In this document: positions 6,596-13,701 of the stretch, piece by piece | Numbering within the stretch: position 1 is the first letter of the stretch | How the letters are laid out: each line of letters starts with the position of its first letter | The notes under the pieces: model-generated | Seen by the model: the letters and a program-made list of their open reading frames with translations, nothing else | Databases searched by the model: none | What the model was told of the DNA's origin: nothing | From: Methanobacteriota archaeon | GTDB taxonomy: Archaea > Halobacteriota > Methanosarcinia > Methanosarcinales > Methanosarcinaceae | Direction of reading: 5' to 3' | Assembly: GCA_030837265.1 (NCBI GenBank) | Contig: JAUPKV010000209.1 | Location: forward strand, 1-15,000 | DNA length: 15,000 nucleotides | Translations under genes and position numbers: made by a program

Positions 6596-6639
6596 TTGGA
6601 ATGGGATTTTACGAAGCCTCTGAAAAAAAAGAAAATAAC

Positions 6640-6865
6640 TGCAGGCACAGGGGGGTCAAACCCAGATCCGCCTGCTTCCATAACTCAACCCGGAATTCCT
6701 CCAAAGATTCTCACTTTACAACCCATAAGGACTCTGCCCGAGTCCAACCCAATATCTCACCTGCGATCCGAGGGCACATCCCGAATTCAACCCAAAACTC
6801 AACCTGTGGAAAAACTCGGATCCAATCGAAGATCTAACTCCGATCCAATCCAAACGGTCGTATGA
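6640..6865. other. C-rich low-complexity stretch, no confident gene
   Basis: The plus strand is unusually rich in CAACCC, AATCC and GATCC words compared with its neighbours; CAACCC recurs at intervals from about 6680 to 6800. Two overlapping plus-strand frames (from a TTG at 6596, and from ATG at 6601) remain open for 78-89 codons. They encode Pro/Ser/Asn-rich sequence with no ribosome binding site and no recognisable domain. I treat them as chance frames created by composition. Confidence 0.4.
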
Positions 6866-6869
6866 AATC

Positions 6870-7118
6870 ATGCAGATTACTAATGAGAAACCCAAAATAG
6901 ACGATGTCATCGAGGCTCACATAAGGGCAAACGGACATGAAATAGAGCAAAAAGACGGATACAAAGACGAATATGAAACCTACGGTTGTTTTAATAAACA
7001 TAAGGCAGCAAACTTTGAAACTCATAAGCCTGAGTTGACCGAGACAGGTTTACAAATCGTAACTGGCTGGACAGCAAAGCCCTGTTTTTGTCCTTCAGGC
7101 CGGGCTGATTGGAACTGA
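6870..7118 (+). CDS. uncertain small hypothetical protein
   Basis: An 82-residue frame runs from ATG 6870 to just before the flippase gene. Residues 1-45 are charged and could be soluble (QITNEKPKIDDVIEAHIRAN and following), while the end has CFCPSG. The ribosome binding site is weak and no family is recognised. The 3' part overlaps the inverted repeat AACTCA/TGAGTT (7019-7036), so some or all of it may be the untranslated leader of the flippase gene. Confidence 0.22.
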   Translation: MQITNEKPKIDDVIEAHIRANGHEIEQKDGYKDEYETYGCFNKHKAANFETHKPELTETGLQIVTGWTAKPCFCPSGRADWN

Positions 7119-7139
7119 GTGCAGTAAAACGGTGTTAAC

Positions 7140-8681
7140 ATGTCAGTTAACCAATCGGTAAACCGGATAGTTACGGGTTCCGGGGTCATACTTGTAGGAA
7201 CCTTTATCGGAATGCTGTTTGACATCCTCCTTAAAAGAGTGCTTACATCACAACTCTCTCCGGCTGATTTCGGAACATATTCCCTTGCACTTACCGTAAT
7301 ATCAATCACAGGTGCTGTAGCAACCCTTGGACTTAACGAAGGAGTGCCCAGATATATTGCATTCTTCCGGGGAAGCCACGAGGAACAAAAGATTCATGAA
7401 TTAATAATATCAGCCGTAATGATGGGCCTGATTGCCGGTTTGCTTGCAATGCTCGTCTCTCCGGTCCTGTTTGAACATTTAGCCGGAAAAGGGTTTGACA
7501 TGCAAGGCAGGATCCTGGCAGTTGTCAAAATACTTGTCTTTGCAATTCCGTTTACGATTCTCCTGAATCTTACAGTAGCAATCTACAGGGGATTTGACCG
7601 AACAAGCGTCAATATGTACTTTTACAATATCATAAGACCGCTATCCCTGCTCATATTTGCTTCAACTGCTGTGTTCCTGGGAGCGTCCCTGCATGGAGTG
7701 GTGCTTTCTGACGTGCTCTCCATGGTATTAACTTTCGGGATAATGTCAGTATATTTCGTCAGGAGACCTCCACTTAAACCCGAATTGAATTTGAAATTCA
7801 GCGAACCAACAAAGCAGCTGATTAAGTACTCTCTCCCACTTCTGATAAGTGCGACTCTGATAAACCTCATGACCTGGACAGACACTATAATTCTTGGCTA
7901 TTTTAAATCAACCGAAGTAGTCGGAATATACAGTGCAGTGATTCCGCTCATCGGGTTTCTGACCATGATAATAAACTCCATGGGCTTTGTATACATCCCT
8001 GTAGCATCAAAATTGTGGGGAGAAAAAAAGACTCATTTAATGGCTCCGCTCTATCAGATAATGACAAAGTGGTGTTTCATGCTCACCTTCCCCATCTTTG
8101 CGTTGATGTTTTTATACCCCGAGTTTATTCTAACTAAATTATATGGAGCACAATATGCAAGCGGTGCAATTGTCCTGCGTATCCTTTCCATGGGATTTGT
8201 GGTAAACTCATACCTTGGATTCCGTTATCATAACATAATAGCATCCGGAGATTCTAACTTCCTGATGAAATGCTCTCTAGCAAGTGCAGGAATAAACATC
8301 CTCCTTAACTTCATGCTGGTACCGCAGTTTGGGATGGTAGGTGCAGCTACCGCATCTGCTGTGTCTTTTGCATCGATAGAAATTTTAATGTGCTACAGGC
8401 TCTGGAAAAAACAAAATATGCATCCTTTCACCCCTATGTACAGGAAGCTGAGCATTATATGTGCCTCAATGGTTGTATCTGCGCTGATAGTGAAAACCGT
8501 GTTTCTGCTTTCCGGAGCAAGCTGGGAATGCGCAGCATTCGTTGTTGCATATTTCTTAATTGTTCGGCACGCAAATTTACTTGAAGAGGCTGAAATTAAG
8601 ATGTTATCGGAGATTTGGAACACTATTAAGCAAAACATAAACTTCCAAATATCTCATGTACTCAGAATAAACTCAGCATAA
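7140..8681 (+). CDS. polysaccharide/oligosaccharide flippase (Wzx/MATE-like)
   Basis: This encodes a 513-residue multi-pass membrane protein of the oligosaccharide flippase (Polysacc_synt, Wzx-type) family in the MOP exporter superfamily. Such proteins move lipid-linked sugars across the cytoplasmic membrane for surface glycan or glycoprotein assembly. The N-terminus (VNRIVTGSGVILVGTFIGM) is a typical first helix preceded by a short amphipathic lead. LTSQLSPADFGTYSLALTV and the following GLNEGVPRYIAFFRG are family hallmarks. Repeated hydrophobic segments through about residue 490 fit roughly 14 helices in two halves, the second starting near LIKYSLPLLISATLI. The start ATG at 7140 has a good GGTG ribosome binding site five bases upstream. 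No glycosyltransferase lies nearby, so the substrate pathway is not visible. The Fe-S protein follows 45 bases downstream and could be co-transcribed. Confidence 0.9.
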   Translation: MSVNQSVNRIVTGSGVILVGTFIGMLFDILLKRVLTSQLSPADFGTYSLALTVISITGAVATLGLNEGVPRYIAFFRGSHEEQKIHELIISAVMMGLIAGLLAMLVSPVLFEHLAGKGFDMQGRILAVVKILVFAIPFTILLNLTVAIYRGFDRTSVNMYFYNIIRPLSLLIFASTAVFLGASLHGVVLSDVLSMVLTFGIMSVYFVRRPPLKPELNLKFSEPTKQLIKYSLPLLISATLINLMTWTDTIILGYFKSTEVVGIYSAVIPLIGFLTMIINSMGFVYIPVASKLWGEKKTHLMAPLYQIMTKWCFMLTFPIFALMFLYPEFILTKLYGAQYASGAIVLRILSMGFVVNSYLGFRYHNIIASGDSNFLMKCSLASAGINILLNFMLVPQFGMVGAATASAVSFASIEILMCYRLWKKQNMHPFTPMYRKLSIICASMVVSALIVKTVFLLSGASWECAAFVVAYFLIVRHANLLEEAEIKMLSEIWNTIKQNINFQISHVLRINSA

Positions 8682-8726
8682 TCACTCTCACAACCAGAAA
8701 GATCTGCGGGCACTTCTCTTTGAAAA

Positions 8727-9510
8727 ATGGCTTTAAAAGAAGAAATTAAAACTAAAGCTCTTACTGGAGGGTTTCAGCTCTTTGGCGTTTCTGACATCAA
8801 TAAGATGGAGGAAGTTGGATTTCCTGCAGGCCGTGGACTTGCTCGTCCTTCAGAAATAATGCCTGAAGCCAAATCACTTATAGTTATGGGTATGGTGATC
8901 TGGGATGAGGGTATGAATGCCGCTATAAGTACACCCGGAACAGGGGACTTTAGCGGGGGAGAAGCCGAATATTACAATCTCTATTATGAAACCGTCGAAA
9001 CAAGAGCATGGAGAGTTGCTCAGTGTCTCTGGGAAAATAATGGAATTAAAGCTATTCCTACCCCATTCTTTGCATGTAAAAGTAGCTGCACACTTTGCAG
9101 GATTGGGTTTCATAGGTCACAACACTCTGGTCATAACCCCTGAATATGGTCCAAGAGTTCGCTGGATTGCTATGCTTACGACTGCTGAACTTGAGCCTGA
9201 TAAACCTTTTTCAAGAAATCTTTGTGCAGAACAACCTCTTTGTCAGAAAGAATCCCTATGTGTAAAAGCTTGTCCATATAATGCAATAATACCCGGTCCT
9301 TCCCAGGGTGTACCCGCAGGTGAAAAAGTTAATTATAATAAATGTGTGGTCTCTCATGAACTTGAGAAAGATATAGATCCGAAGTGGGAAAAAAGAATTC
9401 GAAGAATTTCTGAAAGGGGTTTTATGGAATGTACTATATGCAATCTTATCTGCCCGTATGGAAAGTCTGTTGATGAAAAGATAACCCCTACAAAAAGAGG
9501 CCTGATTTAA
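8727..9510 (+). pseudogene. QueG-like double [4Fe-4S] protein, frameshifted
   Basis: Two overlapping frames together make one Fe-S oxidoreductase of the epoxyqueuosine reductase-like family. The N-terminal part (MALKEEIKTKALTGGFQLFG to about AIPT) reads in one frame. HSLHVKVAAHFAGLGFIGHN and all later sequence read in the frame one base later. Removing one C from the CCCC run at 9061-9064 joins them perfectly (AIPT-HSLHVKVAA), giving a 260-residue protein. The C-terminal half has two ferredoxin-like cysteine clusters, one ending in LCVKACP and the second MECTICNLICPYGK. Because archaea generally make archaeosine rather than queuosine, a role in queuosine synthesis is unlikely and the natural substrate is unknown. 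The break may be a real inactivating mutation, a sequencing error in a homopolymer, or recoding; the first two are more likely. The rest of the gene shows no decay. Confidence 0.82.
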
Positions 9511-9545
9511 GATTTAAAACCCCTGTGTCCTTATTGATAATATTC

Positions 9546-9579
9546 AGATCACTTTACACGGATCTTATTAATTTTTTTT
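9546..9579 (+). terminator. hairpin plus T8 run after the Fe-S gene
   Basis: AGATC (9546-9550) and GATCT (9561-9565) form a 5-bp stem followed by eight T residues (9572-9579). Oligo-T runs are the usual archaeal termination signal, so this is a reasonable 3' end for the gene ending at 9510. No gene is seen in the rest of 9511-9759. Confidence 0.45.
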
Positions 9580-9721
9580 AATTATATTCCAAATATATAT
9601 ATATTAATCCCTTTTCATTCTTCATTATAACTATTTTGTTCTTAAGTGTTGCTTTCAATGAATTACTAATCTCTTTTTAGGATTCCAGGAAAATAAATCC
9701 TAATAATATTAATAAGACATA

Positions 9722-9729
9722 TTTATAAA
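9722..9729 (+). promoter_or_regulatory. TATA box for the BrkB-family gene
   Basis: TTTATAAA lies 31-38 bases upstream of the ATG at 9760, which predicts a very short leader including the GGGGAAAAC ribosome binding site. It is one of the best TATA matches in the window. Confidence 0.5.
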
Positions 9730-9759
9730 AATGGAAGATACTATTGATTAGGGGAAAAC

Positions 9760-10590
9760 ATGGGTTGGGAATATATAAAAAATATGGCTACCAGAACGAT
9801 TAAGGAATGGTCGGAAGATAACTCAATAACTTATAGCGCTGCACTGGCATTTTATTTTGTATTAAGTCTTCCCCCCCTCCTATTATTTTCGGTATCCATT
9901 GGAAGTATTTTTTTAAAATCAGAAAATATTCAGGGCGTGATAATAAATTACCTGCAAGGAGTCGTTGATGAGAGTGTCATCAACATGATAATTGTACTTT
10001 TTAAAAATATTCCAGAGACTAGCTCTCTTACAATAAGCGCATTAATTAGTTTTGCCCTTCTGCTCTGGAGTGCGAGCAACATTTTCAGGCAATTGAAGAA
10101 TTTCCTTGAGAAAGCGTGGGATATTAAGCCTGCTGAATCCAATACTATTAAAGTTTTTATAAGAGATACAGTCTTGTCTTCCATTATCGTTCTATTTTTT
10201 GGAGGGCTGCTAGTTATGAGCATAATTGTTGAGGGTATTGTTCATTTGGCTTCAAGTATGCTTAGTGGAATTTTACCTTTCCCACCAGTTATTGCCAATT
10301 ATGCAAGTTCTATAGCCAGCTTCATCATCCTTGTGCTGTTTTTCATGCTCGCATATAAAATACTCCCGGACAAGAGTTTTAATTTCAAGTCTATCTTTGT
10401 CGGGTCAATTGTGACAGTAATTCTTATAACTGTAGGTAAATATGCGGTTGGCCTTCTTTTAGCATATAGCAATCCTGTAAGCGTTTATGGAGCAATAGGA
10501 GCTGTTATAGGCCTATTTCTTTTGATATTTTATTCCTCAATTATGATTACGATCGGAGTAGAGTTCACAAAGGTCTATTCGGAGTCTTAA
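9760..10590 (+). CDS. YihY/BrkB family membrane protein
   Basis: A 276-residue integral membrane protein of the YihY/virulence factor BrkB family, once misnamed ribonuclease BN. After an amphipathic N-terminal helix (1-22) comes the family signature SAALAFYFVLSLPPLLLFSV (26-45). Six membrane segments can be drawn at about 30-51, 90-111, 138-160, 184-201, 212-236 and 243-266. The last contains YGAIGAVIGLFLLIFYSS, another conserved block. DKSFNFKSIFVG between helices four and five is also typical. The molecular function of the family is not settled; transport or an envelope-related role has been proposed. The start has a GGGG-type ribosome binding site nine bases upstream. It seems monocistronic, with a T6 run at 10625-10630 downstream. 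The acetyltransferase beyond lies on the opposite strand. Confidence 0.9.
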   Translation: MGWEYIKNMATRTIKEWSEDNSITYSAALAFYFVLSLPPLLLFSVSIGSIFLKSENIQGVIINYLQGVVDESVINMIIVLFKNIPETSSLTISALISFALLLWSASNIFRQLKNFLEKAWDIKPAESNTIKVFIRDTVLSSIIVLFFGGLLVMSIIVEGIVHLASSMLSGILPFPPVIANYASSIASFIILVLFFMLAYKILPDKSFNFKSIFVGSIVTVILITVGKYAVGLLLAYSNPVSVYGAIGAVIGLFLLIFYSSIMITIGVEFTKVYSES

Positions 10591-10821
10591 AATAATTGCT
10601 CAATGAAGATACCTTAATTTAAAATTTTTTGTCCTTAAGCTTTCAGGGTGCCAGCGTTCCAGATGGTGGGCTTGAAGGTAAGGCATAACAATTCCGAAAT
10701 TAGACGAAATAATATGAAGAAAATAAAGATGTTTTGAGATAAGTAAATCAAATTTAATGTTCCACTGATGCCCCTCTTCCGAATGAAAAATACCTCGAAA
10801 GCCGTGAAGTTCTCCAGAATT

Positions 10822-11265
10822 TCAAGGCTGGGATAAATACTTCATTGCATATTGTGTGCATTTATCAAAATATTCACATTGTTTACAATCTTCCCAGATA
10901 GATAATTTTTGGGAATTCTCTATTTTAACAAAATTCATTTTTTCAAAAAAAGCAGGTGAAGTGGTCCTCACATAGATCTCACAGGTTGAACTGCTAAGGT
11001 CTTTTAAAATATGCTTGATAAGCCGTGTTCCTATCCCTTTTCCCCGGAAGTTGGGATGGACTGCGATAGAATGAATTTCTATGAAATTATTTCCCTGGCA
11101 TTCGGATTTTATGAAGGCAGCACATCCTGTAATTTTTCCCTCGACCTCAGCCAAAAGAAAATCCTCCGGCTCAAGATCCTCCATATCAAGGAAATAAGTG
11201 GATATAAGCCTCTGGATTGCCAGATTGTCAGATTTTCCAGCTTTTCGAATGAGAATTTCTGTCAT
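10822..11265 (-). CDS. GNAT family N-acetyltransferase
   Basis: A 147-residue acetyltransferase of the GNAT fold, closest in look to the N-acetylglutamate synthase-like branch. It would transfer an acetyl group from acetyl-CoA to an amine in the cytoplasm. The N-terminal strand IRKAGKSDNLAIQRLI is typical. The acetyl-CoA binding motif A is VHPNFRGKGIGTRLI (69-83), and SPAFFEKMNFVKIE (103-116) is the usual C-terminal strand. The final 25 residues carry a cysteine cluster, CKQCEYFDKC (127-136), which could bind a metal and is reminiscent of other small GNATs with Cys-rich tails. The start at 11265 has no clear ribosome binding site, so translation may be leaderless or weak. The acceptor substrate is unknown. 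It converges with the BrkB-family gene across 231 bases in which no gene is supported. Confidence 0.85.
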   Translation of the reverse strand: MTEILIRKAGKSDNLAIQRLISTYFLDMEDLEPEDFLLAEVEGKITGCAAFIKSECQGNNFIEIHSIAVHPNFRGKGIGTRLIKHILKDLSSSTCEIYVRTTSPAFFEKMNFVKIENSQKLSIWEDCKQCEYFDKCTQYAMKYLSQP

Positions 11266-11359
11266 ATTTTTATGAAATTTTTTATGGGTAGCGCAAAGTT
11301 AGGTAAGATATAAGGGATGAAAAGTTATTAGTTATAAAAAGTTTCTGTTTCTTTTTGCG

Positions 11360-11417
11360 TGAGAATGCACAAGCGATACTACCAGATGCTTGAGAATGCA
11401 TAAGCGATACTACCAGA
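11360..11417. repeat. 27-bp direct repeat, 31-bp period
   Basis: Units at 11360-11386 and 11391-11417 begin TGAGAATGCA and end GCGATACTACCAGA. They differ at one position (C or T) and are separated by TGCT. They lie in the divergent gap between the acetyltransferase and the LysE-type gene, about 87 bases before the LysE start, where a paired regulator site is possible. A recent local duplication would look the same. Confidence 0.88.
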
Positions 11418-11503
11418 ACATAAAAACATAATGGTATCAAAATTCCTGCGATTAATTCGCACTTCAAGTGATTGAATTCCAATAGCAAAACCGAAGGGAA
11501 CGA

Positions 11504-12142
11504 ATGTCAGAAGATGGGAGATTTTGTTTGTTATTAAAAGGTTTGAAATTTGGAATGATCCTGCAATTTGCTATTGGACCTGTTTGCATGTATATATTCA
11601 GCCTTGGAAGTAATAAAGGATTCTTTAGTGCGGAAAAAGCCGTATTTGCAGTTGCACTCGTAGATTTGATTTTTGTGTTACTGGCTATTTTAGGGATTTC
11701 CTCATTTATTAAAGAGGAAAGAGTTAAAAATTATTTTAATTTTATGGGAGCCTTGATAGTAGGATGTTTTGGGTTAAATATCGTATTTGGAGCTTTTGAT
11801 ATCAAATTGATCTCTAATATTAACTTGTTTGGAGTAACAGAATCCGGAAGCACATTTTTAGATGGATTCTTGTTAACAGCAACAAATCCTCTAACAATTC
11901 TTTTTTGGACAGGTGTTTTTTCAACAGAGATTGCAGAAGGAAAGATGAAGAATGCGGATGTATATTTTTTTGGGATCGGTGCTGTTATTGCAACATTGTT
12001 GTTTTTATCCACTGTTGCCATTGTTGGGAGTATTGTAAAAATTATTATCCCTCATTTTGCTATTAAAGGGCTCAATATTCTAGTCGGGCTGATTCTTGTA
12101 TACTTTGCCATCGATAAAATCAAATTGCAGGCAGTCACCTAA
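11504..12142 (+). CDS. LysE family transporter
   Basis: A 212-residue membrane protein of the LysE/RhtB exporter superfamily, which typically exports amino acids or related small solutes. After a short polar lead, FGMILQFAIGPVCMYIFSLG (16-35) is the first helix with the family's Gly-Pro motif. Five further hydrophobic segments follow, including FLLTATNPLTILFWTGVFS (about 121-139), the conserved helix with the Asn-Pro motif. The last helix ends in a short basic tail. Length matches the family. The start ATG follows a GAAGGGAACGA ribosome binding site. The cargo cannot be told from sequence. The same frame read past the TAA stop stays open for 25 codons and contains a CTDCKVC motif, noted separately. 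Confidence 0.85.
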   Translation: MSEDGRFCLLLKGLKFGMILQFAIGPVCMYIFSLGSNKGFFSAEKAVFAVALVDLIFVLLAILGISSFIKEERVKNYFNFMGALIVGCFGLNIVFGAFDIKLISNINLFGVTESGSTFLDGFLLTATNPLTILFWTGVFSTEIAEGKMKNADVYFFGIGAVIATLLFLSTVAIVGSIVKIIIPHFAIKGLNILVGLILVYFAIDKIKLQAVT

Positions 12143-12303
12143 TTTTTAATATGGTTAATCAGGCTTATCGAAGGGAACCAGTGTACCGATTGCAAGGTAT
12201 GTAACAAATTTCTGATTTAGATCAAGGAAAGATTAATGCAGATCACTCGAATAAACCGCAGAACACGTGGAAAATGCAATCGAATAATTAACAGTATAGA
12301 CTT

Positions 12304-12332
12304 AGAAACTGTTTACTATATAGGTTGGTATC
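12304..12332 (+). promoter_or_regulatory. upstream element shared with hcp (copy 1)
   Basis: This stretch begins AGAAACTGTTTACTATATA and ends GGTATC. It matches the sequence at 13702-13732 with about 24 identities over 29 positions when a 2-base gap is allowed. It lies 56-84 bases upstream of the ferredoxin start. Its CTATATA core might itself act as a TATA box, and TCTATAATATA just downstream is an alternative. No gene is seen in the rest of 12143-12387 apart from the reading-frame fragment after LysE. Confidence 0.55.
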
Positions 12333-12387
12333 TATAATATACTGAGATCAAAAGAACTTCATTCGTACGTAACAGTGGGATTCATTT

Positions 12388-12756
12388 ATGGTGAAAAGAC
12401 TGGTAGTAAAAATTAATGAAGAGAAATGCACAGGCTGTGGAAAATGTGTTGCTCCTTGCGCCGAAGGTGCTATCAGGATCATTGACGGAAAAGCGAAAGT
12501 AGTATCCGAAGAACTCTGTGATGGTATGGGCTTCTGCATAGGCATTTGTCCTGAAGGTGCAATTTCCATTGAAGAAAAGCATACCATTGAGTTTAACCGA
12601 GAAAAAGCAGAATCCCAACCCAGGAAAAAAGATACCTCTATCCGGTGCTTCTCCTGCGGAGCCGGAGAAAACACTAATTACCTCCTGCCTCTTAGACACA
12701 AAATGGAAAGTCTTTGGGTATGTACTCGCTGTCTTCCGAAGTTGATACATGATTAA
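12388..12756 (+). CDS. ferredoxin with modified second cluster and CxxC tail
   Basis: A 122-residue cytoplasmic iron-sulfur protein, likely an electron carrier. The first half is a 2[4Fe-4S]-type ferredoxin domain. Cluster I motif CTGCGKCVAPC supplies C14, C17, C20 and C24. The second motif, CDGMGFCIGICP, has C44, C50 and C54, but Met47 stands where the canonical second cysteine would be, so cluster II has only three of four cysteine ligands. A linker rich in charged residues (62-84) leads to a C-terminal CFSC (87-90) and CTRC (112-115), a probable zinc-ribbon or rubredoxin-like metal site. The start ATG at 12388 has only a weak GTGGG ribosome binding site. It is followed 108 bases later by the DUF166 gene and then hcp on the same strand. 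Electron donation to Hcp is an inference from adjacency. The 3' end lies in a 29-bp tandem duplication. Confidence 0.87.
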   Translation: MVKRLVVKINEEKCTGCGKCVAPCAEGAIRIIDGKAKVVSEELCDGMGFCIGICPEGAISIEEKHTIEFNREKAESQPRKKDTSIRCFSCGAGENTNYLLPLRHKMESLWVCTRCLPKLIHD

Positions 12757-12798
12757 CTCTGTATCCGAAGTTGATATATGGTTAACTCTGTATCCGAA
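12735..12798. repeat. 29-bp tandem duplication spanning the ferredoxin stop codon
   Basis: Units at 12735-12763 and 12764-12792 begin TCCGAAGTTGATA and end TTAACTCTGTA, with a partial third copy (TCCGAA) to 12798. The first unit contains the ferredoxin stop codon; the second repeats the last codons and stop in the same arrangement with two base changes. It lies between the ferredoxin and DUF166 genes. Confidence 0.9.
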
Positions 12799-12864
12799 AC
12801 CCATTACCAAATTAGTTGATCAAACTGTCTTCCTTGATCTTTTTAGTCAAAAGGAGGAAAATAT

Positions 12865-13647
12865 ATGAGAATTTTCGTATTCTATACAGGCGAACTTGGG
12901 AAAAAAGTTATCCAGAACCTGATTAACTCGAGCAATTTCTGCGTGTCCTGCGGGGAGCTATGTAATCACTGCAGGCAGGCCAGAAAGTCATATGCAAACA
13001 TGATTGTGGGAATTCATGAATTTCCCGAAGACCTGCCCACATTTATAGAAGAGCCAGAACAGTATATTCCCCCGGGACTTCCGGAATGTGATTTGATACT
13101 TGCTATTGGCATCCATCCCGATCTCATTGCAGCCCTTCCCGAAGTCGTGAAAAAAACGAAGGCAAAAGCTGTGATTGCACCTGCAGAAGACTCTAAGAAA
13201 ACTCCTGCCGGAGTCCTTGAGCAACTCCGGAAAGAACTTGAGGCGATGGGAGTTGAGTTTGAAGGACCAAGACCCTTCTGTTCACTTGAAAAAACCGGAA
13301 AACCCATTATAGATTCCTTTGTTGACCTTGGTTTCGGAAGGCCTCAACTCAGGATAGAAACGAGTCCCGATGGAAAGATGTTCATAGGAGCAGGTGTGAT
13401 CAGGGATGCTCCCTGTGGTTCTACCTGGTTTGTGGCAAAAAAGCTAGGCTGGACGGATATCCCCGGATACAAAGAAACAATCTCAGGCGCCCATCACTCA
13501 TATCCCTGTACTGCAAGTATGGACAAGGATCCTCAACTCGGAGATACTATCCTGCACAAGGCCGGGTATATCATAAGGGAAGCGGTTGAAGATGGGATGG
13601 AATCTGAAAAAAAGGACAAAAGCCGACTATCTGAGCCCGGAGGATAA
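12865..13647 (+). CDS. DUF166 family protein
   Basis: A 260-residue protein of the archaeal DUF166 family; relatives are sometimes labelled thymidylate synthase-like, which the sequence here does not support. It begins MRIFVFYTGELGKKVIQNLI, a beta-alpha start resembling a Rossmann-like fold. A cysteine cluster CVSCGELCNHC (C26, C29, C33, C36) follows that could hold an Fe-S cluster or zinc. Further conserved-looking sites are C75, C139, DAPCGSTW (C184) and HHSYPC (H210, H211, C215). The C-terminal 20 residues are charged and probably disordered. The ribosome binding site is excellent (AAGGAGG with a 7-base spacing). It sits between the ferredoxin and hcp genes on the same strand, suggesting a redox role, but no biochemical function is established. 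The family assignment is from memory of its characteristic C-terminal blocks. Confidence 0.82.
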   Translation: MRIFVFYTGELGKKVIQNLINSSNFCVSCGELCNHCRQARKSYANMIVGIHEFPEDLPTFIEEPEQYIPPGLPECDLILAIGIHPDLIAALPEVVKKTKAKAVIAPAEDSKKTPAGVLEQLRKELEAMGVEFEGPRPFCSLEKTGKPIIDSFVDLGFGRPQLRIETSPDGKMFIGAGVIRDAPCGSTWFVAKKLGWTDIPGYKETISGAHHSYPCTASMDKDPQLGDTILHKAGYIIREAVEDGMESEKKDKSRLSEPGG

Positions 13648-13674
13648 ATTTTCAAGCTCTAGCTTCTGAAAATT
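13647..13674 (+). terminator. strong hairpin at the DUF166 stop codon
   Basis: AATTTTCAAGCT (13647-13658) pairs with AGCT (13661-13664) and, after a 2-base bulge, TGAAAATT (13667-13674), giving 12 bp with a CT loop. It starts on the last base of the stop codon and may form the 3' end of the ferredoxin-DUF166 transcript. No long T-run follows, so processing or stabilisation is an alternative role. Confidence 0.45.
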
Positions 13675-13701
13675 GAATTCTCATTTATCAGGTATCCACA
13701 A

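Noticed and set aside
6596..6865. 89- and 78-residue open frames as genes
   Set aside because: No ribosome binding site, a TTG start for the longer one, low-complexity Pro/Ser-rich content and two overlapping frames open together point to composition effects.
8393..8638. Frames on both strands inside the 3' part of the flippase gene
   Set aside because: The flippase frame is continuous with regular membrane helices through this part; the others are shadows.
10760..10835. Plus-strand fragment reading LPNEKYLESREVLQNFKAG as a gene remnant
   Set aside because: It looks protein-like but is short, has no start codon, and runs into the antisense of the acetyltransferase gene.
12735..12798. 29-bp repeats as a CRISPR array
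   Set aside because: The copies are directly adjacent with no spacers, only about 2.2 copies, and no cas genes are present.
12382..12810. 142-residue minus-strand frame over the ferredoxin gene
   Set aside because: It is antisense to a gene with clear ferredoxin cysteine motifs and has no domain of its own.
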